Below, one piece after another: positions 15,410 through 25,009 of a stretch of 64,000 nucleotides of DNA. The notes beneath the pieces are model-generated. The model was given only the letters and a program-made list of their open reading frames with translations. It ran no database searches and was not told where the DNA came from. Origin of the DNA: Oryzisolibacter sp. LB2S (GTDB lineage: Bacteria > Pseudomonadota > Gammaproteobacteria > Burkholderiales > Burkholderiaceae_C); contig NZ_CP160388.1 of the NCBI RefSeq assembly GCF_040732315.1, positions 1,730,494-1,794,493 on the forward strand, in the 5' to 3' direction. A program made the position numbers and the translations under genes. Within the stretch, counting starts at the first letter, position 1; each line of letters begins with the position of its first letter.

Positions 15410-15465
15410 TCGAACCCTCGTATGAAGCTTGGGAAGCTGCCGTTCTACCATTGAACTACACCCGC
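15392..15465 (-). tRNA. tRNA-Gly, anticodon CCC
   Basis: 74 bases with encoded CCA. Acceptor GCGGGTG pairs with CACCCGC, the D-arm reads GTTCAATGGTAGAAC, the anticodon loop is TTCCCAA (anticodon CCC at plus-strand 15431-15433), and the T-arm is GAGGGTTCGATTCCCTT. It closely resembles E. coli tRNA-Gly(CCC). One C-U mismatch is seen in the anticodon stem. A -10-like TAGAAT lies about 15 bases upstream of the 5' end. It is the insertion target of the island. Confidence 0.95.
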
Positions 15466-15660
15466 AGCGGCGCGGATTCTAGCGCAGCGCGGCGGGCCAT
15501 TCGGGCCTGGCGCTTGCGCATATGCGGCTTTACGCGCTGTAAAAACCCGTAACCCATTGATTTCAAACGATTGGCGGTATAAAGCGAGGCTTTCGTAGCG
15601 CCGCATCGCCCGTCGTCCATCGGCCCGGGTGAGCCGTATCTGCCCAGCGATTGCTTCTCT

Positions 15661-15714
15661 ATTCATAGCTTCTCGCGCTTGTTGGATAAGCGCTGGAGCC
15701 TGATTTCTTTCAAA
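15661..15714. repeat. Dispersed ~50 bp imperfect palindrome, copy A
   Basis: Shows the motif ATAGCTTCTCGCGCTTG followed by AAGCGCTGGAGCCTGATTT, the fullest copy of the dispersed element described in the findings. It lies in the leader of the penicillin-binding protein gene. The remaining 15466-15660 shows no gene. Confidence 0.8.
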
Positions 15715-15720
15715 TTCCTG

Positions 15721-18258
15721 ATGACCTTTTCTGCCTCTCTGCGCGCGCGCTGGGCCCTGTGGTGGCCGCAGATCGCCCGCCTGGTGCGGCCGCCCGAGCG
15801 CTGGCTGTCGGCCCATGGCCTGCTGTGGCTGCTGGCCGCGCTGGCGCTGGCCGGGCTGCTGTATGTGCTGGCGTTGATTCCGTTCACCCCCGCCATCAGC
15901 GACATCCGCAAGGCCAGGAATGACGAGCCCGCGCAGCTCGTGTCCGCCGATGGGCGCCTGCTGGCCGAATACAAATGGGTCAACCGCGAGTGGGTGCCGC
16001 TCAAGACCATCGCCCGGCCCGTGGTCGATGCGCTGATCGCCACCGAGGACCATCGCTTCTACGAGCATTTCGGCCTGGACTGGCGGCGCACGGCCTCGGC
16101 CCTGGTGCGTACCGTTGGGGGCGACCGCCAGGGTGGCTCGACCATCACGCAGCAGCTGGCGCGCAACCTCTACCCCGAGGACATTGGCCGCGCGCCCACG
16201 CTCACGCGCAAGCTCAAGGAGGCGATCACGGCGCTCAAGATCGAGTGGCTGTACTCCAAGGACGAGATCCTCGAGACGTATCTGAACACCGTGCCCTTTC
16301 TCTACAACGCCTATGGCATAGAGATGGCGGCGCGCACCTATTTCGACAAATCGGCCGACAGGCTCAACGTGCTCGAGAGCGCCACGCTGATCGGCATGCT
16401 CAAGGGCACGGCCTACTACAACCCCGTGCTCAACCCGGAGCGCGCCCAGGATCGGCGCAACACCGTGCTGGCGCAGATGAAGAAGCGCGGCAAGCTCTCG
16501 GCGGCGGACTATGAGCGCCTCGTCAAGCGCCCCTTGCGCATACGCTTCGAGCGCCAGAGCGAGGTCGCGGGCCTGGCGCCGCATCTGGCGCAGCAGCTCA
16601 GGCGCCAGCTCATCGACTGGGCCGACGAGAACGGCTACAGCCTGTATTCCGACGGGCTGGTGGTGCGCACCACGATTGACGGCCGGCTGCAGGAGATCGC
16701 CACCCAGGCCGTGCAGCGCCAGGGCCGCCAGCTGCAGGGCGTGGCCGATGCCGCCTGGGCGCCGCGCAGCGTCTGGAGCGCCAAGAGCGCGCTGGTGCAG
16801 CAACTGGTGCGCGAGTCCCCGCGCTACGCCAAGGCCGTGGCCGCGGGCGAGGAGCCCGAGGAGGCGCTCAGGAAGCTGCTGGCCGATGGCGAGTTCCTGC
16901 GCCAGCTGCGCCAGGCCAAGACACGCGTGCAGGCCGGCTTCATGGCGCTCGATCCGCAAAGCGGAGCGGTGCTGGCCTGGGTGGGCAGCCGCGACTACAA
17001 CGCCGACCCGTTCGACCATGTGCAGGCCGCGCGGCGCCAGCCCGGCTCCACGTTCAAGCCGTTTGTGTATGGCGCGGCCTTTGCCAAGGGCATGCTGCCC
17101 ACGGACGAGCTGATGGACCAGGCCGTCGAAATCCCCCTGGGCGGCAGGCAGGTCTGGCGTCCGACGGACGGGGGGCGGCCGCCCAGCGATGAGCCCATGA
17201 GTCTGCGCGACGGCCTGGCCTATTCCAAGAACACCATCACCGCCCAGCTCATGCAGCAGGTGGGGCCCGAGCGCGTGGTCCAGCTCGCGCGCGCCATGGG
17301 CGTGCGCGAGTCGCGGCTCGAGGCCGTGCCCGCGCTGGCCCTGGGCACCAGCCCCGTCACGCTCAAGGAGATGGTCGCCGCCTACGGCACCATCGCCAGC
17401 GGCGGGCTCTACAGGGCGCCGCGCGTGATCACGCGCATCGAGGACAAGCATGGCAAGCTGCTCGCCGAGTTCCCGGGCGCGCCGCCCGAGCGCGCCCTGG
17501 GCATCACGGCCGCGCAGGAGCTGCGCGACGCGATGCGCGCCGTCATCGACAAGGGCACGGGCGTGGCCATACGCGGGCGCTACGGCATCACGGCCGATGT
17601 GGCGGGCAAGACCGGCACCACGCAGGACAACACAGACGGCTGGTTCATCCTCATGCATCCGCAGCTCGTGGCCGGCGCCTGGGCGGGTTTCAACGACGGG
17701 CGCATCACGCTGCGCAGCGACTACTGGGGCCAGGGCGCGCACAGTGCGCTGCCCATGGTGGGCGATGTGTTTCGCCAGGCGCTGCGCGGCAAGATCATCG
17801 ACGCGCGCGAGCGCTTCATCGACGAGGAGGAAAGCTCCTGGCTCGCCGCGGCCACGGGCACGCTGCGCAACTGGGTCTATGACCTGTTCGGCCGGCCCGC
17901 AGGCGGGTCGGTGGGGCAGGGCGACCCGACGGGCGCGGCGCCCACGGCTCCTGCCGTGCCCCCCGTGTCCGCTCCGTCCGGCGAGCCGCCGCGCGCGCCC
18001 GACGCGGCCACGCAGCCGCCCCCCGAGGAACGCCCGGAGATCATCGAGGCACCGCTCGTGCCCCTGCAGGAGGTGATGCCGCGCGCGACCACGCCGGCCG
18101 AGCCGCCCGTGTGGGTGAACCAGCCCGACGCGCCAGAGCCCGCGCCCGAGCAGCCCGCGACCGTACCGCTCGATGCCGCGGGCGTGCGCATCGAGCCTGT
18201 GCAGCGCGCGGTGGCAGAGCCGCGGGCCGGTGTCGCCCTGATGCAGGGGGAGCGCTGA
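15721..18258 (+). CDS. Bifunctional class A penicillin-binding protein (PBP1A-like)
   Basis: Peptidoglycan glycosyltransferase and transpeptidase anchored in the inner membrane; 845 residues. A transmembrane segment (LLWLLAALALAGLLYVLALI) comes near residue 40. The GT51 domain shows EDHRFYEHFGLDWRR and GGSTITQQLARNLY. The transpeptidase has SxxK in GSTFKPFVYG, SxN in YSKNT and KTG in AGKTGTTQDNTDGWF. A Pro-rich, probably disordered tail (last about 120 residues) follows. ATG at 15721 is chosen; a TTG at 15679 lies inside the dispersed repeat. mrcA/pbpC subclass cannot be settled by eye. Confidence 0.92.
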   Translation: MTFSASLRARWALWWPQIARLVRPPERWLSAHGLLWLLAALALAGLLYVLALIPFTPAISDIRKARNDEPAQLVSADGRLLAEYKWVNREWVPLKTIARPVVDALIATEDHRFYEHFGLDWRRTASALVRTVGGDRQGGSTITQQLARNLYPEDIGRAPTLTRKLKEAITALKIEWLYSKDEILETYLNTVPFLYNAYGIEMAARTYFDKSADRLNVLESATLIGMLKGTAYYNPVLNPERAQDRRNTVLAQMKKRGKLSAADYERLVKRPLRIRFERQSEVAGLAPHLAQQLRRQLIDWADENGYSLYSDGLVVRTTIDGRLQEIATQAVQRQGRQLQGVADAAWAPRSVWSAKSALVQQLVRESPRYAKAVAAGEEPEEALRKLLADGEFLRQLRQAKTRVQAGFMALDPQSGAVLAWVGSRDYNADPFDHVQAARRQPGSTFKPFVYGAAFAKGMLPTDELMDQAVEIPLGGRQVWRPTDGGRPPSDEPMSLRDGLAYSKNTITAQLMQQVGPERVVQLARAMGVRESRLEAVPALALGTSPVTLKEMVAAYGTIASGGLYRAPRVITRIEDKHGKLLAEFPGAPPERALGITAAQELRDAMRAVIDKGTGVAIRGRYGITADVAGKTGTTQDNTDGWFILMHPQLVAGAWAGFNDGRITLRSDYWGQGAHSALPMVGDVFRQALRGKIIDARERFIDEEESSWLAAATGTLRNWVYDLFGRPAGGSVGQGDPTGAAPTAPAVPPVSAPSGEPPRAPDAATQPPPEERPEIIEAPLVPLQEVMPRATTPAEPPVWVNQPDAPEPAPEQPATVPLDAAGVRIEPVQRAVAEPRAGVALMQGER

Positions 18259-18290
18259 AGGCGCAGTCAGGCTTTCCGGCGTTCAGGCGG

Positions 18291-18839
18291 TCAGACGATG
18301 TCGAAGCTGTGCATGCCGAAGTGTCCCGCGCGGCGGTCGGCGAAGTACTGCTCCAGGGTCTTCTTGACGGTGCGAAACGCGATCTCGTCCCAGGGGATCT
18401 CGTCCTCGGTGAACAGCCTGGCCTCTATGGTCTCGTGGCCCGGGGCAAAGCGGTCGCTCTGCAAAGTGGCCAGGTAGAAGATGTGCACCTGGCCCACCTG
18501 GGGCACGTTGAGCAGCGAGAACAGCGGGCCCAGCTCGATCTGCGCGCCGGCCTCCTCATCGGTCTCGCGTGCGGCGCCCTGCGCCGTGGTCTCGTCGAGC
18601 TCCATGAAGCCCGCGGGCAGCGTCCACTTGCCCCAGCGCGGCTCGATGTTGCGCTTGCACAGCAGCACGCGCTCGCCCAGCACGGGCACCGTGCCCACGA
18701 CCATCAGCGGGTTCTCGTAGTGGATGGTGCCGCAGACGGTGCAGATGGCGCGCTCGCGCGTGTCGCCATCGTCGGGCAGGCGGTAGGCCACGGCAGCGCC
18801 GCATTCACGGCAATGCTGGATGGGGCGGCGGAAGATCAT
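18291..18839 (-). CDS. Nudix hydrolase with N-terminal zinc ribbon
   Basis: 182 residues. Two CxxC pairs (CRECG at about 11 and CTVCG at about 33) form a zinc ribbon. The Nudix box reads GFMELDETTAQGAARETDEEAG with the pattern Gx5Ex7REUxEExG (key residues Gly77, Glu82, Arg90, Glu91, Glu94, Glu95, approximate). It hydrolyses a nucleoside-diphosphate-linked substrate. The ribbon type resembles NADH pyrophosphatase-like or ADP-ribose hydrolases, but the substrate cannot be read from sequence. It is convergent with the penicillin-binding protein gene. Confidence 0.9.
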   Translation of the reverse strand: MIFRRPIQHCRECGAAVAYRLPDDGDTRERAICTVCGTIHYENPLMVVGTVPVLGERVLLCKRNIEPRWGKWTLPAGFMELDETTAQGAARETDEEAGAQIELGPLFSLLNVPQVGQVHIFYLATLQSDRFAPGHETIEARLFTEDEIPWDEIAFRTVKKTLEQYFADRRAGHFGMHSFDIV

Positions 18840-18849
18840 CGGGTATGTG

Positions 18850-18894
18850 CAAAAAATGGCTCCAACGCTTGTGTATCAAGCGCGAGCAGCTATT
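18850..18894. repeat. Dispersed ~50 bp imperfect palindrome, copy B
   Basis: Reverse orientation: GGCTCCAACGCTTGTGTATC followed by AAGCGCGAGCAGCTATTG. Intergenic, between the Nudix and FAH-family genes. Confidence 0.8.
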
Positions 18895-18926
18895 GTTGAT
18901 GTAGTGATGAGGTCACTCGCAGTGTC

Positions 18927-19622
18927 TCAGACGAGCTCCACGCGCAGCGGACACAGACCGTCGATGCCGCCCTCGAGCACATCGCCGCGCACCACGGCGC
19001 CCACGCCCTCGGGCGTGCCCGTGAAGATCAGGTCGCCGCTCTGCAGCTCCCAGGCCTTGGACAGGTGCTCTATGGTCTCGCTGATGTTCCAGATCAGCTG
19101 GCTCACGTTGCTGCGCTGGCGGTCCGCGCCATTGACCTGCAGCCAGATGGCGGCCTGCTCCACGTCGCCGGCCTGCGCCGCGGGCGTGATGGGGCCGATG
19201 GGCGCGCTGGCATCAAAGCCCTTGCCAATGCACCAGGGGCGGCCCTGCTTCTTCATCTCGCCCTGCAGGTCGCGGCGCGTCATGTCCAGGCCCACGGCGT
19301 AGCCCCAGACATGCTGCAGGGCGTTCGCTGCAGCGATGTTCCTGCCGCCCTGGCCGATGGCGACGACCAGCTCGATCTCGTGGTGCAGATCGTGGGTCAG
19401 GCTGGGGTAGGGCATGCGGCCCGTTTCGCCGGCGGCCACGGGCAGCACGGCATCGGCGGGCTTCATGAAGAAGAAGGGCGGCTCGCGGCCGGTGAAGCCC
19501 ATCTCCCTCGCATGCTCGGCATAGTTGCGGCCCACGCAGTAGATGCGGTGCACGGGAAATTGGTCGGCGCTGCCCAGCACGGGCACGCTGGCCTGGGCGC
19601 CGGGGGGAATGACGTAGTTCAT
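18927..19622 (-). CDS. Fumarylacetoacetate hydrolase-family protein
   Basis: 231 residues from ATG at 19622 (MNYVIPPGAQASVPV). Features of the FAH fold: IYCVGRNYAEHAREMGF, FFFMKPADAV, the metal site HDLHHEIELVVAIG (Glu residues), GYAVGLDMTRRDLQ, GKGFDASAPIGP and LIFTGTPEGVGAV. Close to fumarylpyruvate/acylpyruvate hydrolases that cleave a C-C bond in diketo acids during gentisate-type aromatic degradation; the substrate is uncertain since no other such genes are nearby. The frame extends to 19760 but those residues show no family resemblance. Confidence 0.9.
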   Translation of the reverse strand: MNYVIPPGAQASVPVLGSADQFPVHRIYCVGRNYAEHAREMGFTGREPPFFFMKPADAVLPVAAGETGRMPYPSLTHDLHHEIELVVAIGQGGRNIAAANALQHVWGYAVGLDMTRRDLQGEMKKQGRPWCIGKGFDASAPIGPITPAAQAGDVEQAAIWLQVNGADRQRSNVSQLIWNISETIEHLSKAWELQSGDLIFTGTPEGVGAVVRGDVLEGGIDGLCPLRVELV

Positions 19623-19722
19623 CGGCAGGTCTCGGTCTTGCGGTCTGCCGCAGTGTGCCACGAGCGCGCGGGCGTTTATGCTGCATGGCAATGGCATCTT
19701 TGCTCTCCGAATCGCCGAAATC

Positions 19723-20586
19723 ATGAAGGCCGAATCTGAATCCGTGACGCACACCCTCATTCACGACTGGCTGCGGCCCGACTGGCCCGCGCCCGCCCAT
19801 GTCCATGCCCTGTGCACCACCCGCAACGGGGGCGTGAGCGCGCCACCCTTTGACAGCCTCAACCTGGGCCACCATGTGGGCGATGACCCCGCGGCCGTGC
19901 GCGCCAACTGGGCGGTGCTGCAGGCAGCCCTCGATGCGGCGGCGGGCCGGCCCGTGCACCTGGCGTGGCTGCACCAGGTGCATGGCACGGTTGTGCAGCC
20001 GCTGGACTGCGCGAGCGTCCCTGGCCGCGATGCCGACGCTTGCACCACGACCCTGCCCGGCGTGGCCTGCACCGTCATGGCCGCCGACTGCCTGCCCGTG
20101 CTGCTGACCAACCGGGCGGGCACGCGCGTGGCCGCGGCCCATGCGGGCTGGCGCGGCCTGGCCGCCGGTGTGCTGGAGGCGGCATTGCAGTCTTTTTGGC
20201 AGGAGACGCCCGCTGGGCAAGCGCCAGAAGCTATCAACACCGTAGCATCACAACGTGGGCAGGAGATACTTGCCTGGCTTGGCCCCTGCATAGGCCCGCA
20301 GGCCTTCGAGGTGGGGGACGAGGTGCGCGCAGCCTTCTGCGCGCAGGACCCGCAGGCGGCGCGGCATTTCCAGCCCCAGGGCAGGGCCGGCAAGTGGCTG
20401 GCCGATCTGGCGGGCTTGGCGCGCCAGCGTCTGCGCGCCCAGGGGGTCACAGCCCTTTACGGCAACGATGGCAGCACCCCGTGGTGCACTGTGGCCAACG
20501 CCTCACGGTTCTTCTCGCACCGGCGTGACAGCGCCCGGCTGGGCGGCAGCGGGCGCATGGCCGCCTGCATCTGGCTCGGCGGCTGA
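19723..20586 (+). CDS. pgeF: Peptidoglycan editing factor / purine nucleoside phosphorylase-like protein (YfiH, laccase-domain)
   Basis: 287 residues. YfiH proteins are zinc enzymes acting on purine nucleosides and on misincorporated amino acids in peptidoglycan precursors. Motifs: LCTTRNGGVS, LNLGHHVGDDP, WLHQVHG, TVMAADCLPVLL, AAAHAGWRGL and LGPCIGP with the conserved Cys and His residues. Start ATG 19723 is preferred to 19678. An insertion of about 15 residues (WQETPAGQAPEAINTVASQ) before LAWLGPCIGP is encoded by copy C of the dispersed repeat and kept in frame. Confidence 0.9.
   Translation: MKAESESVTHTLIHDWLRPDWPAPAHVHALCTTRNGGVSAPPFDSLNLGHHVGDDPAAVRANWAVLQAALDAAAGRPVHLAWLHQVHGTVVQPLDCASVPGRDADACTTTLPGVACTVMAADCLPVLLTNRAGTRVAAAHAGWRGLAAGVLEAALQSFWQETPAGQAPEAINTVASQRGQEILAWLGPCIGPQAFEVGDEVRAAFCAQDPQAARHFQPQGRAGKWLADLAGLARQRLRAQGVTALYGNDGSTPWCTVANASRFFSHRRDSARLGGSGRMAACIWLGG
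20191..20237. repeat. Dispersed ~50 bp imperfect palindrome, copy C, inside pgeF
   Basis: Reverse orientation, ending GCAAGCGCCAGAAGCTATCA. It is translated in frame as part of pgeF. Confidence 0.65.
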
Positions 20587-20805
20587 AGCCGCCGCCTTGG
20601 CCTGATCGCGCTCACGCTCGCGCGCCGCACGCAACGCGCGCTTGCGCGCCGGCGTGCCAAGGATGTAGCCCACGATGGCCATGGGCAGCAGGCCATAGAG
20701 CACAAAGGTCACGACGGCGCCGAGCACCGTGCCGTTGGGCGCCAGGGCCTCGGCAACGGCCATCATCAGCGTGACGTAGAACCAGGCGATGAGCACCAGG
20801 TACAT
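20503..20805 (-). CDS. Small membrane protein, hypothetical
   Basis: 100 residues with two hydrophobic stretches (MYLVLIAWFYVTLMMAVAEA and TVLGAVVTFVLYGLLPMAIV) followed by GTPARKRALRAARERERD and an Ala/Pro-rich tail. Unknown function; probably inner-membrane. Its last 84 bases overlap the 3' end of pgeF on the opposite strand, so the true stop is certain only if the gene is real. The strong membrane pattern makes it plausible. Confidence 0.65.
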   Translation of the reverse strand: MYLVLIAWFYVTLMMAVAEALAPNGTVLGAVVTFVLYGLLPMAIVGYILGTPARKRALRAARERERDQAKAAASAAEPDAGGHAPAAAQPGAVTPVREEP

Positions 20806-21000
20806 GTTCAGATTCGAGTAAGCAAACGTCTGATTGTGGCGGGCAGCCCTCCTGAAAGGGCGTCAAACCACACTGAATAACAGTTTGATACATCGAAAAT
20901 GGCCCGAATAACCGAAAAAAGCGCTCGAAGTTGCCGCCTAGGTGACAGCTCGGCAACAATGAAGCTCCAGCCCGCTGCTGGGCAACTACATGGAGACCGT

Positions 21001-22716
21001 ATGAGCAATGACAGTGGTTGGGCCGAGGGCACCCGGCAATTTCAGCAAATGCTTGTCGACAGCTGGAGCAGCCTGTTTCAGGCGTTGCAGCCAGGGGAGT
21101 TGAGCAAGGCCATGGCCATGCCCGTGCAGCCATCGTCGCCGGTGACCTTTGCCCCCGACAAGCTGGCCGAGCTGCAGCAGCAGTACCTGGAGGAGTTGCA
21201 TTCTCTGTTGGGTCAGGGCATGAGCCCGAAGGTGAGCGCCGGTGCCGACCGCCGCTTTGCGGGAGAGAGCTGGGCGCAGAACCCGTTGTCGGCCTATTCG
21301 GTGGCGGCCTACCAGATGCAGGCGCGCGCCCTCATGGGGCTGGCCGATGCGGTCGAGGCCGACGACAAGACCCGTGCGCGCATCCGCTTCGGCGTCGAGC
21401 AATGGCTGGCCGCGATGGCGCCGAGCAACTTCCTCGCCTTCAACGCCGAAGCGCAGAAGATGGCGCTGGAGACCCATGGCGAGAGCATCGCCAAGGGCGT
21501 GGCCAACATGCTGCACGACATGCGCCAGGGCCATATCTCCATGACGGACGAGAGCCGCTTCGAGGTCGGCCGCAACATGGCCACGACCGAGGGCGCCGTG
21601 GTGTTCGAGAACGATTTGTTCCAGCTCATCGAATACAAGCCGAGCACGCCCAAGGTGTACGAGCGCCCCTTCCTCATGGTGCCGCCGTGCATCAACAAGT
21701 ACTACATCCTGGACCTGCAGCCCGAGAACTCGGTGATCCGCTACGCCGTCTCCCAGGGGCAGCGCACCTTCGTGATCAGCTGGCGCAACCCCGATGAATC
21801 GCTGGCGAACAAGACCTGGGACGACTACATCGAGGGCGCGGTGCTCACCGCCATCGCCAAGGTGCAGGAGATCACGGGAGCGCCCAAGATCAACACCCTG
21901 GGCTTTTGCGTGGGCGGCACCATGCTGACCAACGCGCTCGCCGTGCTGGCCGCGCGCAAGCAGGACTGCGTGGCGAGCGCCACCTTCCTCACGACGCTGA
22001 TCGACTTCAGCGACACCGGCATCCTGGACGTCTTCATCGACGAAACCTTTGTGCGCATGCGCGAGATGCAGATGGGGCAGGGCGGCCTCATGAAGGGACA
22101 GGACCTGGCGTCCACCTTCAGCTTCCTGCGCCCCAACGAGCTGGTGTGGAACTACGTGGTGGACAACTACCTCAAGGGCCAGACCCCGCCGCCCTTCGAC
22201 CTGCTGTACTGGAACAGCGACAGCACCAACCTGCCCGGACCCTACTACGCCTGGTATCTGCGCAACTTCTACCTGGAGAACAAGCTCATCGAGCCCGGCG
22301 CCCTGACGGTGTGCGGCGAACGGCTCGATCTGGGCAAGGTCAAGCTGCCGGTCTACATCTATGGCTCACGCGAGGACCACATCGTGCCCGCCGCCGCGGC
22401 CTATGCCTCGACCCAGGTGCTGCCCGGCAAGAAGCGCTTCGTCATGGGCGCATCGGGCCATATCGCGGGCGTGATCAACCCCCCCGCCAAGAACAAGCGC
22501 AGCCACTGGATACGCGAGGACGGAGTGCTCCCCCCCACGCTGGCGGAGTGGGTGGAAGGCGCCGATCAGCTGCCCGGCAGCTGGTGGGATGACTGGAGCG
22601 ACTGGCTCAAGAGCCATGGCGGCAAACAGATTGCCGCGCCCAAGGACTATGGCCGGGCGCCCGATTTCACGGCCATCGAGCCTGCTCCAGGGCGTTACGT
22701 CAAACAAAAGGCCTGA
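21001..22716 (+). CDS. phaC: Class I poly(3-hydroxyalkanoate) synthase
   Basis: Polymerises (R)-3-hydroxyacyl-CoA into storage polyester on granules. 571 residues from the ATG at 21001, which has GGAG in front; an upstream start at 20899 adds atypical sequence. The lipase-like box GFCVGG carries the catalytic Cys303; Asp459 (YGSREDHIVP) and His487 (GASGHIAGVINPP) complete the triad. Single-subunit class I length. phaA and phaB follow, giving the standard phaCAB operon; the depolymerase gene lies 12 kb away. Confidence 0.96.
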   Translation: MSNDSGWAEGTRQFQQMLVDSWSSLFQALQPGELSKAMAMPVQPSSPVTFAPDKLAELQQQYLEELHSLLGQGMSPKVSAGADRRFAGESWAQNPLSAYSVAAYQMQARALMGLADAVEADDKTRARIRFGVEQWLAAMAPSNFLAFNAEAQKMALETHGESIAKGVANMLHDMRQGHISMTDESRFEVGRNMATTEGAVVFENDLFQLIEYKPSTPKVYERPFLMVPPCINKYYILDLQPENSVIRYAVSQGQRTFVISWRNPDESLANKTWDDYIEGAVLTAIAKVQEITGAPKINTLGFCVGGTMLTNALAVLAARKQDCVASATFLTTLIDFSDTGILDVFIDETFVRMREMQMGQGGLMKGQDLASTFSFLRPNELVWNYVVDNYLKGQTPPPFDLLYWNSDSTNLPGPYYAWYLRNFYLENKLIEPGALTVCGERLDLGKVKLPVYIYGSREDHIVPAAAAYASTQVLPGKKRFVMGASGHIAGVINPPAKNKRSHWIREDGVLPPTLAEWVEGADQLPGSWWDDWSDWLKSHGGKQIAAPKDYGRAPDFTAIEPAPGRYVKQKA

Positions 22717-22787
22717 TCGATCACATAGCATGTTCATGAACCCGCGGCACGGGGTCGCGGGGCATCTTTCCCTTCAGAGGACTCACC

Positions 22788-23966
22788 ATGGAAGACATCG
22801 TCATCGTTTCCGCCGTACGCACGCCCGTGGGCAAGTTCGGCGGCTCGCTCGCCAAGACCCCGGCCACCGAGCTGGGCGCCATCGTCATCAAGGAGGCGCT
22901 GGCGCGCGCCAAGGTGGGCCTGGACCAGGTGGGTGAGGTCATCATGGGCCAGGTGCTGGCGGCCGGTTGCGGCCAGAACCCCGCGCGCCAGGCGCTGATC
23001 AAGGCCGGCATCGCCAAGGAAACCCCGGCGCTGACCATCAACGCCGTCTGCGGCTCGGGCCTCAAGGCCGTGATGCTGGCCGCGCAGGCCGTGGCCACGG
23101 GCGACAGCGAGATCGTCGTCGCCGGCGGCCAGGAGAACATGAGCCTCGCGCCCCATGTGCTCAACGGTTCGCGCGAAGGCCAGCGCATGGGCGACTGGAA
23201 GATGCAGGACACCATGATCGTCGACGGCCTGTGGGACGTGTACAACCAGTACCACATGGGCATCACCGCCGAGAACGTGGCCAAGCAGTACGGCATCACG
23301 CGCGAGATGCAGGACGCCCTGGCCCTGGCCAGCCAGCAAAAGGCAGCCGCGGCCCAGGACGCCGGTCGCTTCGCCGATGAGATCGTTGGCGTGTCGCTGC
23401 CGCAGAAGAAGGGCGACCCCATCCTCTTCAATGCCGACGAATACCTGAACCGCAAGACCAACGCCGAAGCCCTGGCGGGCCTGCGTCCGGCCTTCGACAA
23501 GGCCGGCTCCGTGACGGCGGGCAATGCCTCGGGCATCAACGACGGCGCCGCCGCCGTGGTGGTCATGACGGCCAAGAAGGCCGCTGCCCTGGGCCTCAAG
23601 CCCCTGGCGCGCATCGCCGCCTATGGCACGAGCGGTCTCGACCCCGCCACCATGGGCATGGGCCCGGTGCCGGCGTCGCGCAAGGCCCTGCAGCGCGCGG
23701 GCTGGAATGCCGCCGACGTGGACCTGTTCGAGCTCAACGAGGCGTTTGCCGCCCAGGCCTGCGCCGTGAACAAGGAGCTCGGCATCGACCCTGCGCGCGT
23801 GAACGTCAACGGTGGCGCCATCGCCATCGGTCACCCCATTGGCGCGTCGGGTTGTCGCGTGCTGGTGACGCTGCTGCACGAAATGCAGCGCCGTGACGCC
23901 AGGAAGGGCCTGGCCGCGCTGTGCATTGGCGGCGGCATGGGCGTGTCCCTGGCGCTCGAGCGCTGA
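22788..23966 (+). CDS. phaA: Acetyl-CoA C-acetyltransferase (beta-ketothiolase)
   Basis: Condenses two acetyl-CoA to acetoacetyl-CoA, the first step of PHB synthesis. 392 residues, the standard length. Active-site Cys in [15 protein letters not shown] (about residue 88), then [30 protein letters not shown] with the conserved His, and the C-terminal catalytic Cys in [19 protein letters not shown] precedes the ATG. 71 bases after phaC. Confidence 0.97.
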   Translation: MEDIVIVSAVRTPVGKFGGSLAKTPATELGAIVIKEALARAKVGLDQVGEVIMGQVLAAGCGQNPARQALIKAGIAKETPALTINAVCGSGLKAVMLAAQAVATGDSEIVVAGGQENMSLAPHVLNGSREGQRMGDWKMQDTMIVDGLWDVYNQYHMGITAENVAKQYGITREMQDALALASQQKAAAAQDAGRFADEIVGVSLPQKKGDPILFNADEYLNRKTNAEALAGLRPAFDKAGSVTAGNASGINDGAAAVVVMTAKKAAALGLKPLARIAAYGTSGLDPATMGMGPVPASRKALQRAGWNAADVDLFELNEAFAAQACAVNKELGIDPARVNVNGGAIAIGHPIGASGCRVLVTLLHEMQRRDARKGLAALCIGGGMGVSLALER

Positions 23967-24095
23967 TCCGGGATTCCCGCCTTGGCCTCGTGGCCGGGGC
24001 GGGCATGTTCGATGGCCCGTGTTTTCCTTGATCACCCGGGCAGGTTTCTTAGATAGAGTGATTTCAGTTTCATCCACGAAGTAAAGGAGCACACA

Positions 24096-24833
24096 ATGAG
24101 TCAGAAAGTCGCATATGTCACGGGAGGCATGGGTGGAATTGGCACCGCGATCTGCCAGCGCCTGCACCGCGATGGCATGAAGGTCATCGCCGGCTGCGGC
24201 CCCACGCGTGACTATGAGAAATGGCTGGGCGAACAGAAGGCATTGGGCTTCACCTTCCATGCATCGGTCGGCAACGTCGGGGACTGGGACTCGACTGTGG
24301 AGGCCTTTTCCAAGGCCAAGGCCGAGCACGGAAACATCGACGTTCTGGTGAACAACGCCGGCATCACGCGCGACCGCATGTTCGTGAAGATGACGCGCGA
24401 GGACTGGGATGCCGTGATCGAGACCAACCTCAACAGCATGTTCAACGTGACCAAGCAGGTCGTGGCCGACATGGTGGACAAGGGCTGGGGCCGCATCATC
24501 AACATCAGCAGCGTGAACGGTGAAAAGGGCCAGGCCGGCCAGACCAACTACTCGGCCGCCAAGGCCGGCATGCACGGCTTCTCGATGGCGCTGGCGCAGG
24601 AACTGGCGACCAAGGGCGTGACCGTGAACACCGTGAGCCCGGGCTACATCGGCACGGACATGGTCAAGGCCATCCGCCCCGACGTGCTCGAGAAGATCGT
24701 CGGCACCGTGCCTGTGAAGCGCCTGGGCGAACCCAGCGAGATCGCCTCCATCGTTGCCTGGCTTGCCTCGGAAGAGGGCGGCTATGCAACGGGTGCAGAC
24801 TTCTCCGTCAACGGTGGCCTGCACATGCATTGA
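24096..24833 (+). CDS. phaB: Acetoacetyl-CoA reductase (NADPH)
   Basis: Reduces acetoacetyl-CoA to (R)-3-hydroxybutyryl-CoA. 245 residues, short-chain dehydrogenase fold: GGMGGIGTAICQRLH nucleotide site, NNAGITRDR, catalytic Ser in INISSVNG, Tyr-x-x-x-Lys in NYSAAKAG, and VSPGYIGTDMV. The ATG follows AAAGGAGCACACA, an excellent ribosome site. It lies 129 bases after phaA, and a strong terminator follows. Confidence 0.97.
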   Translation: MSQKVAYVTGGMGGIGTAICQRLHRDGMKVIAGCGPTRDYEKWLGEQKALGFTFHASVGNVGDWDSTVEAFSKAKAEHGNIDVLVNNAGITRDRMFVKMTREDWDAVIETNLNSMFNVTKQVVADMVDKGWGRIINISSVNGEKGQAGQTNYSAAKAGMHGFSMALAQELATKGVTVNTVSPGYIGTDMVKAIRPDVLEKIVGTVPVKRLGEPSEIASIVAWLASEEGGYATGADFSVNGGLHMH

Positions 24834-24878
24834 TCCTGCGACTGGGCCCGCCATTCCCGGCGGGCCAGACGCCCAAAA

Positions 24879-24912
24879 CAAAAAAGGAACGTGCCTGCAC
24901 GTTCCTTTTTTG
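24879..24912. terminator. Rho-independent terminator after phaB
   Basis: AAAAAAGGAACGTGC, loop CT, GCACGTTCCTTTTTT: a long perfect stem with a T-run on both strands. It ends the phaCAB operon and may act in both directions. Confidence 0.93.
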
Positions 24913-25009
24913 TTTATGGATGAACTCCGGACGAAGCGGTCGCTCGAAGGTTCGGTGGGTTGGGGTTATTGAACGGCCACGAGGCAGGCCGGCTCACGCA
25001 TTTACGGGC

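Noticed and set aside
15445..17742. A 765-codon minus-strand frame opposite the penicillin-binding protein gene
   Set aside because: Shadow frame; it would also run into the tRNA-Gly gene.
22734..24881. A 715-codon minus-strand frame opposite phaA and phaB
   Set aside because: Shadow frame across two genes and their gap, ending inside the terminator region.
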